64,000 nucleotides of DNA from Cladorrhinum sp. PSN259 (lineage: Eukaryota > Ascomycota > Sordariomycetes > Sordariales > Podosporaceae), in the NCBI GenBank assembly GCA_033725935.1, contig MU867105.1:1-64000 (forward strand). The letters run 5' to 3'. Below are positions 41,027 to 51,167 of the stretch, in pieces. A model generated the notes under the pieces. It made no database searches. It was not told where the DNA came from and worked only from the letters and a program-made list of their open reading frames with translations. Every line of letters begins with the position of its first letter. Positions within the stretch are counted from its first letter, which is position 1. A program made the position numbers and the translations under genes.

Positions 41027-43189
41027 CTATCGTACCATGAATGATGAGAATGATGCGGAAGAGAGAAGATCCCTCCCCCTCCTTCCAACCAGAGACTGAA
41101 AGCAGTCTCCAGCCGCTAGGGATTTTGGTATTTGCAAGCCCTTCGAGGCGACACAAGTCGCCCCAGGAGGCCCGACGCACCATTGTATAAGTGTCATCGA
41201 GACTACCAAGGATATGAGTGCCATGGCTATCACCGCGTTGAAAGCGTTGTTGTTGTTGCTGTTGTTGATCTGACTCACAGAGGAATTCGCGCAAAGCATC
41301 GAAACAAGACCGAACACGACAAGCTGAGAAAGATTGCGGACAGGAGACAGTTGTAGTGACTGCACTTCCTTTCCATCCTTCTCGGCCAGGATACGTCGTG
41401 CCGGCGAGGAGGTCCAGGCCCGAATCATCGCCAACATCGCACAGTGTCCGTTCTCTACAGCGCACTGGAGAGCAGTACGCTGCCTTGGTACAGAGCGGCA
41501 CACTCCACCGGCCGGAACCAGTGTTCCGAGTCCAACGGCGGAGGACTGAGTGACATTGTTGACAGCGATGTCCCGTCTTGACTGGCATCCATCGACTCCC
41601 ATGGCGTCGGCAACCGAGGGTGATGGTTGTGACGATTGAGGAATAATGGCGGAGCTTAAGATGCCAGAGTGTCGAGGCTCGCCCGCGACATTTATACCAC
41701 GTGAGGATGAAGATGTCGGTGAAATGTCAAGGGCGCCCGTCGGAATTACCCCGGGTCGAGTGTTGGTGCTCGGACTAACCAACGACTGGATGTCGCGGGC
41801 AACCGCGCTGTCAACATTCTCAACGCCAACAGACGAGGAGCTAGACGATGTTGGCTGGGCGCAAGCCAAGCCAGGCGCGATGTATCTCGTCCTGCCATAT
41901 AGGCCGCTGCCATGTGGGGAGCCATCATTGTATTCATAGCGTTGGTCGGTTGCCTGTAGCGGTACCGGCGATGATGGTACAGAGCCACTAGGAACATGTG
42001 ACGGTAGGTCCTGAGGCAGGCCAGTAGCATTATTTACGCCGACTGATGAGTGGCGGCTGCTGACATCGGTCTGGAGGAATACAGGATCCTCATCATAGTA
42101 GCTTGGGGATGGCGAGTAGAGATTGAAGTCGACGTAGTTGGTACCATGGGCGACATCGGGGTTCATGTAGGGAAGAGCAGGGGTTTGAGTCGATACCTCA
42201 GTCGAGAAGTCAGAGACGACTGCAGGTGATTGCGCGAAAACATGCGAAGGAGAATTGGCAGAAGCAGAGCTCGGGGTGGAGAAGCTCTGGGTGTCGGTAA
42301 AGGAATCGAAAACAAAGTCATTAAAGGAGAAGTCGTTGGCAACAGCAAGTGGCTGTGACTGGTCAAAGTCGACGAAGCGCCAGAGGTCGTCGAGTTCTTG
42401 GGCATTGAAAGTGGTGTCAAAGTCGGAGAAGGGAATGGTCATCTCGGGTGCCATCAAAGCGTCGGCGGCGAGGGAGTCGGCTGGTGGCGGTGCTGCGTTG
42501 ACAGGAGCGGACTTTTGTGTCTTCTTGGCCTTCTTGGTGACCTTTGCTTCGGTCGGAGAAGTAGAAGCCTGAGAGCCGGTGCGTTTCCTGTGGCTGGGGT
42601 CGCAGCGAATCTTCTTTCGCTTGCAGGCGTCGCAAGCCTTGATGATGCGCATGAGGTGGGCGTGGTCGCGCTGCTCCTTGGTCTTGCACCCGCGAGAAGC
42701 AGAGTTGGTAACGTCACGGCCATCCTTGGTCATGATGCGCATGCCAGGGTGGCTGGCAAAGTCAACAGTCGACGAGGCGCTTGACTTCTTGGCGGTGGTG
42801 CGAGGAGCAGATAGGTCCTCGACGGGGGCGAAAGCTACAGGAGACTGGGTCCACGAGCTCAGGTCAGAGACGACCGGAGAGGTGTTGAAGTTGGATCCGT
42901 ATCCCGAGTCGTAGGGAGAGGCAACAGGTGTAGTCGCCTGCGTCATGACGGGGTAGAACTTGGTGGTCTCACCAGTGAGGCGGGAGTACTCGAAGAAGTC
43001 CATGGCAATGTGGGCCCTCTTGTCCCCGATGGAAGCAGGGCCGGGGAGGAAGGCATTGATCATGTCGTCGAGCTCCGGGGTGCCGATCTGGGGCAGCCAT
43101 TGAAGGGTTGCGCCGAGAGTCGGCTGGAAGACCGAGAACCCATTAAAAGTGGCGTTCCCGGCCGAGCCGTGTCGGGCCATGTTGGCCAT
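41027..43189 (-). CDS. Half-zinc-cluster regulator-like protein with C-terminal hydrophobic segments
   Basis: Single exon, 720 aa from the first ATG of a longer frame that stays open to 43819 without another ATG. Residues 184-200 read IKACDACKRKKIRCDPS: the first CxxCx6C half of a fungal Zn2C6 cluster in a strongly basic context. The second half is missing and is replaced by HRKRTGSQAS. The upstream block MRIMTKDGRDVTNSASRGCKTK (given in part) and the KEQRDHAHLMR helix flank it; the arrangement looks conserved rather than broken. The middle is long and polar with acidic, aromatic activation-type stretches (DDLWRFVDFD, FSFNDFVFDSF). Near the C-terminus come an ankyrin-like phrase (TALQCAVENGHCAML) and then two hydrophobic stretches (about 622-640 and 648-672: AVIAMALISLVVSMTLIQW) able to span a membrane. 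This suggests a membrane-held regulator. Function is unproven. Confidence 0.75.
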   Translation of the reverse strand: MANMARHGSAGNATFNGFSVFQPTLGATLQWLPQIGTPELDDMINAFLPGPASIGDKRAHIAMDFFEYSRLTGETTKFYPVMTQATTPVASPYDSGYGSNFNTSPVVSDLSSWTQSPVAFAPVEDLSAPRTTAKKSSASSTVDFASHPGMRIMTKDGRDVTNSASRGCKTKEQRDHAHLMRIIKACDACKRKKIRCDPSHRKRTGSQASTSPTEAKVTKKAKKTQKSAPVNAAPPPADSLAADALMAPEMTIPFSDFDTTFNAQELDDLWRFVDFDQSQPLAVANDFSFNDFVFDSFTDTQSFSTPSSASANSPSHVFAQSPAVVSDFSTEVSTQTPALPYMNPDVAHGTNYVDFNLYSPSPSYYDEDPVFLQTDVSSRHSSVGVNNATGLPQDLPSHVPSGSVPSSPVPLQATDQRYEYNDGSPHGSGLYGRTRYIAPGLACAQPTSSSSSSVGVENVDSAVARDIQSLVSPSTNTRPGVIPTGALDISPTSSSSRGINVAGEPRHSGILSSAIIPQSSQPSPSVADAMGVDGCQSRRDIAVNNVTQSSAVGLGTLVPAGGVCRSVPRQRTALQCAVENGHCAMLAMIRAWTSSPARRILAEKDGKEVQSLQLSPVRNLSQLVVFGLVSMLCANSSVSQINNSNNNNAFNAVIAMALISLVVSMTLIQWCVGPPGATCVASKGLQIPKSLAAGDCFQSLVGRRGRDLLSSASFSSFMVR

Positions 43190-45023
43190 GTCGTCGGTTC
43201 TCTGGTTGTAACCAGAGGGTAACAAATCGAAGGTGTTGTACTGGGGGTGAATGACCCTACTATCGGGACTAGCAAGGACGTCACAGAACGGTGATAAGCT
43301 GTAATCAGATTGGTATTGTGGTTGAAATTCGTCTTGGTACTGAGACTGAATCTTGTGGTGGCTTGTAGGAGGACCTCGTGAGTGTGATTCCAAAACCAAC
43401 AGGGATTTGGTTGAGCAGTCAGTTGAGCTGAGAAGGTACTGGTGTGACAGCTCGGTTTGAATCGGCACTGTTCTTGTGCTGCTTGTGATGGCGGCAAAAA
43501 CTTTGAAGGTGTGAGGTGAAGTTGGTGTGCTTCCTGTGTGTGTGATAACGTTGGAAGAATTGGTGTGGGTAGGCAGTTTACAGGGGGGATGAATAATAGG
43601 AATCCCGTTGGTGCCGGTCCGTTGGCCTGAAGAAAACGCTATAGAGAGTCTGGCGGGATTGGTAATTGTTTCCGTCAGGGGGGTAGTGCTTGCAAAAGCT
43701 TGGTTGCTTGCTTGAGAAAGAGCTATAGCTTCGATTTTCCTCAGGAACGGTGAAGAAAGAAAGAGAAAAAAAAAGAATAAGATCTCTCCAGGTCCGAAGG
43801 AGTCAGGCCGATATTTCACTTGGGGTTCAATCCGCGAAAGAAGGGGGCCTGGTCGCTCAGAATGGGCAAGTCATCAAGGCGCAGCGAAGGTTACCCCCCA
43901 GCATTTCGGCGAGACGAATCTGGATTAGCGCGGCCCTCTGTGAGCCGCGGGACCGGTACTTTGCGCTCAGCTTATTTCTTGTCTCAAACTCTATCTGTCA
44001 ATCCATTTTCCCCGCAGATGTTACAGAATATTATTCCCAACTCCGTACCAGCTACCCCAAACCCGCACCGCAAAAGTGGCTTGCATGGTTGCAGAACACG
44101 GCGAGCGCTCATGGACCCACCAACCCGCTTCGCCAAACCAAAGTGGCCTCCAGAAAACCAACATCAACTCCCTTGTGTTGCCGTTCACTGGAAAGGACCG
44201 GCACTTGTAGCGCAATGAGATGACGATACGAACTGCGACGACCTCAGGCCACCAATTGGTGGATCGGAGAATGGGGCCCTTGCTGTTTCTGTTGCAGATT
44301 ACTTACTGCATGTAGCTTGCTGTGTTTGACTCATCGAAGGATCAGATAAACTTCCAGGTTTTAATTTCTTCGTCTCTCCCATCCCGTCATTCGTCAATCC
44401 AATGCTCTCTCTATGCCAGCACAGGTCGGATGGGGATGTCAATCTGTGCTTGTTGCATCGTTTCCGGCCATATCCCAAAGCTGGGTGATAGAGATGAAGA
44501 CAACGAATTATATTCGTAGTTTATCTACATAGAGTCTCTCTCAATAGGTTGACCCAGTTCATTTGTGGTAGCCTAGACAGGATAGATCTGGCTGGGCAGG
44601 GGAAAGACACACACACACACACACACAACACAGAGCCAACAGTGGATTATTCCAGGTTCCGCCGATTGCAACATCATCCCAGCGCACCCGCGCACCCGCT
44701 CGGCTGGTGTCATTGTGGGGGTGGGGAACACCTCACCTTGACTTCTCAATAACGATCTTGATGTCCCTTATCCGAACGACTTGCATCAATTGAGTCAAAT
44801 ACTGTATGCTACGTATGGTCCAATATAAAACGGTGTGGGAAGATGCAGCTACAGCCCCCAAGGAAGGTCTTGAGCATGCGCGATGACTCTTTTTTTTCTT
44901 TTTCTCCCTCTCTGTTCCGCCTTTCCGCGTTCCATCATCAATGGAATTTGACTTGCCATCACTTTTACTTTTGTGTAACTAAACCTTCAAAAGTCCCCAC
45001 CCCCCACACCCTGATGAGTTATA

Positions 45024-45362
45024 CAATCTAATGCTTGAACGTTTGTTAGCTCGGTACATGCCCCATTAAACCAAGAACAGAAATAAGGTATGGAAGCCAA
45101 GAAAAGATGCAAACCGTAAGGTCTTAGATACCTATGCGAGTCGGGATATCCAGTATGCGTAGAAAAAAGTCAGGAATGCATTAACAGAAGCTGAATATAC
45201 GTAAAAAGAAGTCAGGAATGCATTAATAAAAGCTGAATAGGCGTAGAAAAGAGTTAGGAATGCATTAACAGAAGCTGAACGGGCGTATAAATAAGAGAAA
45301 TAGGCATAGGAAAGTGTGAATTGGGCGTGTACCGCGCTAACAAACGTTCAAGCATTAGATTG
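45024..45362. mobile_element. MITE-like nonautonomous DNA transposon, 339 bp
   Basis: The ends are inverted repeats of about 40 bp with two mismatches; the outer 27 bp are perfect (tip CAATCTAATGCTTGAACG). The left arm is 45024-45063 and the right arm 45323-45362. Both ends are flanked by TA (45022-45023 and 45363-45364), the target duplication of Tc1/mariner-type elements. No coding capacity is present. The interior holds three 42-bp tandem units. Such an element must be moved by a transposase supplied elsewhere. The near-identity of the arms suggests it is fairly young or protected from repeat-induced mutation. Confidence 0.85.
45158..45283. repeat. Three 42-bp tandem repeats inside the MITE-like element
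   Basis: Units start at 45158, 45200 and 45242; a degenerate fourth begins at 45284. Each has the core AGGAATGCATTAA and ends AAGCTGAA. The period of 42 is exact across the three copies, with a few substitutions. Confidence 0.85.
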
Positions 45363-46216
45363 TAGTTGCTCAGCCCATCCCATCCCATCCCATCCAATCC
45401 GAGCGCACATTCTGCAGATCACACGGTTTTCTTTTTTACCGACTCTACACTACCAACGGTATCGATCACTCTGCATACTATGGTATAATCTAGATTACTG
45501 CCCCCATCCGTATTTCGTTCCAATGGGCGGCGCAGTTTCAATCACAATAAAATTTCTGTACTACCTCAACTGTGGCAGTGTTTCCTTGATGTATCAATCG
45601 GCACCACAAACACACATTAGTAGTAATTCTGAGTAAAAGCAATAAAAAAACACATTGAAAAAAAAAATTCTCCAAGGCAATGATTGAACGATTTTGGCAG
45701 AGAAATGTAATTGGATGGATGAAGCTACTTCCAAAAAAAAAAATTTAATTTTGCCTGATTTAATTAGAAAAGAAACGAGGCCTCGCGGCAGTCATGTAAT
45801 AATAGAGAACGCAGAAATGCTCCCAACTCCCATTTTTCAGAAGCTATAGAAAGGCCCAAGGAGTATTCACGCCAACCGAGTGTCTTTGCAGACATAAATA
45901 TACCGTTGAATTCGCCGACCCAAAAGAAAAAGAGAAAGAGGCGGAATAAGCAAAGGAGAGGAAAGGGGGAGCGTGAGCTGGGATCTGTTCTAACATACCA
46001 AATAACCACAACACAACACAAGAGGAGAGCCAGCAACTAGAAACCTTGGGGAAATCCCCCAGACGACAAAAAAAAAAAAAAAAAAAAAACCAAGCGAAAA
46101 GAAAAAGTCTGCAAGCGTAAATGCACTGAACGAACAGGAAGGGGGGTCACAGGAATAAAAGATCAAGACAGAATCCGCCAATCCTCAAGCAGTACGCCTC
46201 AACATCTTGACCTGAT

Positions 46217-48226
46217 CTAGTTCCATCCAAAGCTCGACATATCCATACCAATCACCCAATTCATGTTCAGGTCTTCACTGGCAGCAAGTGGAACAGCATC
46301 CCCCTCAAGCTGAGGCACAACAACCCCAGCCCCGGCCCCGAACACTGAAGAGGATCTATAGCCACCAGCAGCACTGCTGAACGAGTTTCCTCCCTGAATC
46401 TGGTGGTGATAGCCCGAAAAGTAATTTTGACTCTGAATCTGACTTTCCTCAATCACAGACTCCAACGCACCCACCTGGCACCTCCAAAGCTCCTCGACGC
46501 CGAACATGCTGTCCTCGGGACTCGAAACTGACATGGGAGGAGTAGTGAGACCGATTGCTGGATACGGTGGGAAACTTGGGGAAGATCCATAGTCGGATCT
46601 TGCCTGTTGACTCGACATCTCGGAGTCGTCCATGATCTCCGAGTCAAACCCGGGCGGTATTTCTTCAGGCACCAACGGCGACGCAAGCTGCTGATGCACG
46701 TCCGACCCCTCATCAGCCGTCACCATAATAAACCTTGGAGGCTCGTTTCTAACAGGCGACATCTCAACTAGCGATCCCCACAATTCCTTCTGGTGAGGAG
46801 GCACCTCAGAGCACCGCGGGCAGGGAGCACAATAAGCAAGCGGCCTTGTACTCATCGCCCAACCGAACGAGCAGGCCTTGCAACGTAGCAGGAAATCCAT
46901 CCTATCAAAAGGATGATGGTTATCGTAAAAGTGGAAAATGTGAGCAGTCAGTGAGCGGGAAGTTCGCGCACAGGGAGCCCCGCCATCCCCTGCGACTGAT
47001 GCGGCAGTTGATGCTGCCTCCTCGTGGTTCCAGAGACAGGCCCATTCATCTCGTTCAGGTTTCGGCTGAGTACCGAGTAGCACGTGCTTGTAACTGCGAG
47101 GAGACAAGGTATTGGGGGACTGTAGAGGGGGGATCGTCGCGAACGTTGGACCGGGTATGTTATCCATGGTGCTGAGTACGTTGTCCAGATGCAGTCGTCT
47201 ATTGTGTTTCTGGGCAAAGATAATATCCTTGGTTTTGTCCTTGTTTTTTGGTTTGATAGGTGTTCGACGTTTCGGGGGTTTTTTAGGGTCAGGTGCTGGG
47301 AATTGCATGAACGGTGTCTGGGCCGGAGAGTTACTGTCGAGAATACCAAGAGCGTTAGGAATATTGTTGAGTGTCGAGGTGACTACTGGTTTGGCGTTGT
47401 CCTCAATTCCTCTGTGGCACAGTGTGAACCTGGATGGCTCTGTAGAGGCTGGAATTTCATAAAAGGAGGAGGAGGAGGAGGAGGAGCAGAAGCAGGAGCA
47501 GGAGGGTGAAGGGCAAGGGAAAGCACAGAGGGGACCATCGTACCTTGTCACAGAAGGACTGGTTTCCATTGGTGAATCGACTGTGAGTAAGCTTGGTTCT
47601 GGTTCCGATCGAGGCTGAGGCTTTGGGTCGGGTTGAGGCTCCCTGTAAAGATAGCCTCGCAGTTCACACCACGCCTTTTCGAATAGAGTGAGATCCCAAT
47701 GCTCACGGAAGCACTGCGATGGCAAGTTAGCAAGGGCAACAAGTTGAGCGGCCAAATGTGAAACTTACGCCCACGTGCCTGTGACGGCACACATCACAGG
47801 CTCCCAGTGCACGCATGAAGGCAGCTTTCGCTCTTGCCTTTGCTACCAAGGGGCCAGTTCTTCCGCCACGAGAGTTGCGTTTATCATCGCTGTCCTCCCC
47901 GGATGGACTTCCAATCGCAGATTTTTCTAAACGCTCTGCCGAGGAAGAACGGGACCTGGGGAGCACCCAACCCTTGTTGCGACTTGGATTGAGGAGTTTT
48001 AGTGGCCCCATCAAAAAACCCTTTTGCTCCAGCTCATAGTGTCGCTCGGCATCCCGCCAGTTATTGTACAGTTGTTGGTCCTTTTTGGTTGGCGTCGGGC
48101 GTGGCTTTGGTTTGTCGCCACGGTAGACTGAGTAGTCCACTTTGTTTTTCCTATGTGGTGTCAGCCCTGGGCGATGGCGCTTGTATTTTAGGTGTCAACC
48201 TACCTCACATACACTCCAGGAGGCAT
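46217..48226 (-). CDS. Cys-motif protein with half zinc cluster, regulator-like
   Basis: Three exons on minus: 48226-48204, 48150-47769, 47713-46217, giving 633 aa. The start exon is short (MPPGVYVR) and joins to KNKVDYSVYRG. Exons 2 and 3 join to give GACDVCRHRHVGCFREHWDL, a CxxCx6C motif whose last Cys is supplied by exon 3, so the junction is well supported. This is again half of a zinc cluster, followed by the conserved-looking DLTLFEKAW. A second Cys-rich block lies in the middle: LRCKACSFGW, then YCAPCPRC, which could bind zinc like a ribbon. The rest is Pro- and Ser-rich with a poly-Ser run (SSSSSSSF) and is probably disordered; the C-terminus is rich in Gly, Ser and Gln. I do not recognise a named family. 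It is next to another half-zinc-cluster gene on the same strand, 3 kb away with a MITE between. Confidence 0.75.
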
Positions 48227-51167
48227 AACAAAAGTTGGGCACGAGGGGGATCGATGTTTTGGTTCCAGAACGGGAGAGTCACAGTGTGAATGAAATAGAA
48301 CAAGAAACGCAAATGAAGTAACTTGAGGACTAGAGAACGGAATGTATGCCCTTTCCGAGTCCCGGAGCAAGGCAGATATGTGAAAACAAGACAACGGGGA
48401 CGCGGAGAACCGACTTCTTCCTTATATCGTGGGAGAGCAACGCGGACGGCTTACAATAGACCTACACGCCTCTCCTTGTCTCCCACGTTAAGCCGAGCCT
48501 TCCCCACACCTCCATGATGGTGCAAGGCTCACTGAAGCTGAATAACTGCGAGATCCAAACAGCGCCTTTGCGGGACCTCGGGGCAACAGTGGTGACAAGG
48601 AAGGCCAGGCCAGTGGGAGGCTAAGCCGAGGTTTGCAGTACTTTGATAGGAGGTACTGCCCCAGATCCTTGCGGGACCGACGGCGAAGGTGGGAGAGAAG
48701 GGGTGTGCGAAGAGGGTGACAGACCCCCAACACGACGCTCGAGCCAACACGTCAGCCTGCGAACACAAGACCCGTTCGGTGCCGCAGGACCCCTGGTCCC
48801 GCAAACCAAGAAAAAGACGTTGAAGAGGTGTAAAGCTTACTAGTGAGGTGTGGTATGTGTTTGGTTCGGTTAACCCCATACGTACCTCCAAGAGGGCGGT
48901 ACAAGAGCGAGTGAGGAAGCGAACCCTGAGGATGGGATGTATCAGCAGGTAGTCCATGTGGGAAACATGGAAAGTTTGGGACAGGATGCCATAATGATTA
49001 CGAACGCGACGAAACCTGGAAAATATGATGATGGAAAGTGCCCTCCCTCTTCACCGCCACATAATGGATAGTGATAGAGATGGGGGTGGTTCGCGCACCA
49101 CAAGATACCTATTTAATGTGCCCATGCGTGTACAGTTTTGGCGGGGACGGTGTGAGCGAGACGAACCACCAGTCCGGGACCGGGGACCGGGGACCGGGGA
49201 CCTGAATTGCTCCGCGATTGGCCAATAAACCCCCCAGCTCATCAACTGTTGCTTTCCGTAACAGTTACAACGGGCGGTCATCTTCCATCCCATGTGGCCT
49301 GCCCCAGGATGTTACGAGCTAGCGTGAGCGCCACACCCGTGGTTACGCCGTGCACTCGATACAAGAATAATTACCAGTGTAATTTCCATCCCAGTGGCGT
49401 TGCTCTTTTTGGTAAATAACTTGTTCCGTTCGTTTCTCTTGCATCGTCAATCGTGGAAGACATTCCCTTTACGTCGCTAAGCCCGAGAAGGATGACAGAA
49501 GAAAACCAAGAATGGGTGATGAGGGAAGGAACGCCGGGAGTCGTCTCTCGATGATGATTGATGCACGGGAAATGCTGGGTTGTGTGGGGTTTTGCTTGCT
49601 GCACAGTGCATCTTTATCTCAGCCCTATGGCTCCATGCAGACGCCTGCTTGCCCCGTACCACCTACCATTTTCGAGTTGAACGTAATCAAAGTGACCCAT
49701 GTGCAGCTGCTCAATTGTAATCGAAACAATACTGCTCCCCAATGGAAGAGTGCATGAAGCGCACAATGTGTGGGCGACCAGTGAGATGGTGTGGTTGTTC
49801 CCTTGGATATGCCAAGAAATCCCGGTGATCTAGGTTTCCTCCTTTTTCCCAAGTGAACGATGGTGCGGCTGAGGTTTTGTCGAGCAATGCCTTTTTTCGG
49901 CTTTGGAGGAAATATTCGGTTTCGTTTTCCGAGGAATTTCGTTGGTTTTTACCACACGGCGACTCCCCCGAAAAGCTTCGGAGAGGACCGGCACCAATGT
50001 ATTGGATGAGCCTTGTATAGAACTCTTTTAGAGTAGGTGAGGCTATTAGCTCTGACTTGAGACGCAGCTGTGTTGAGTCCTATTAAGCTTTTTTACGACT
50101 CATGCTTCGTTTTCTGTTTTCCTTATCCTGTGTAACTGTACAGAAGAAGCGTGACTGCCGTCCATTCTAGACCTTCGAGGAAGGGGACTGGCAAATGGAA
50201 GCGTTTGCCATGGTTTTTCACTCCTCACACTTTTTCCCGTCCGCCAGGCTTGCTTGAGAGAATGCCCATATGGGAGCCCGCCGTTGCACAGCATGCCTAG
50301 TGACCGACCGCCCGTTTCAGCGTTCTGCGTCATGTCCAACCCCGTGATTACATCGGATCTTGTTCTGTGTCGTGGCTTAGACTGTGTCTTCAAACATTGA
50401 GTGCCGTCGTTGTGGCCGCGCGCGGTAAACATCGCCCAAAGAGGTATACGTATCGTGATGGATGGGATGGGTTCCTCCGGACCTGAGTATAGAAGAATAT
50501 TACGGCTTGTACCAGACGTCGACCATGACCACACGACTCTAATGCCGGCGAGAATCTTTCAAAGTTGCCATATGCACCCAAGGACTCGCCTATTTGCCCG
50601 ACATTGTGGGGATGTAGGGGTTGAACAAGAGTGTAGGGACTGATTGTAAGATTGCTTCGCTTGCATATACGACGAGACAAGTGACATCCGCCCAGAAAAT
50701 ATGCCAAATATGCCCAACTATGGTTAATGAATAAAGCTCGGCCTGAGCAATACTGCCACACCGCTACAGGGAGCAAAAAGGGGGACCGAGGCTCGGCATC
50801 GGGACAACAAGGCTGAGGCAGGCAGGTCGACGACGACCATCGTTGCTCTTTCTTTTTTCGAGCTACAGCAAATGTCTCACCCAGAGACCATACATTGGTA
50901 TTCATCCACGATAAGACACGCTGGCGCTAGAAATAGACGGCGATCAGCCCAAGCGAAACAAACATATTGTACATGGTGGTGCCAAGATACTCCTATTCCT
51001 GGATATTTGTTCCAGGTGGCTCAAAAAAACACTTGTGCCTCTCTCAGAAGACGGTGAGCTGAAAGACGTCATCTCCACAAGCCAGCTAAACATGGATCTA
51101 AAAGCCAAATAGTAAGAAGGCAACTGCACCCAGGCGCTTGATCCCATCTAAGCCTCAAAACCCAATT
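48227..51167. other. Long intergenic region
   Basis: About 2.9 kb upstream of the half-zinc-cluster gene and downstream of the DUF2439 gene. It holds a 7-bp tandem repeat (CGGGGAC units, 49175-49201). An ATG-started minus-strand frame of 142 codons (48529-48957) has no recognisable domain and is not called. Confidence 0.45.
49175..49201. repeat. Short tandem GC-rich heptamer repeat
   Basis: Three copies of CGGGGAC after a near copy (CGGGAC), in noncoding sequence. Noted for completeness; no function inferred. Confidence 0.7.

Larger units (their letters stand above)
43190..46216. other. Intergenic region containing a MITE-like element
   Basis: About 3 kb. It includes a probable long leader of the preceding gene (to about 43820), an AC microsatellite (44609-44628), the 339-bp inverted-repeat element at 45024-45362, and several A runs (45656-45667, 46068-46089). 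No supported protein gene. Confidence 0.5.

Noticed and set aside
43190..43819. N-terminal extension of the half-zinc-cluster frame
   Set aside because: Open but without an ATG (the frame begins with GTG) and of low-complexity leader-like composition; kept as probable 5' UTR.
48529..48957. ATG-started 142-codon minus-strand frame
   Set aside because: No motif, not protein-like, in the gene's upstream region.
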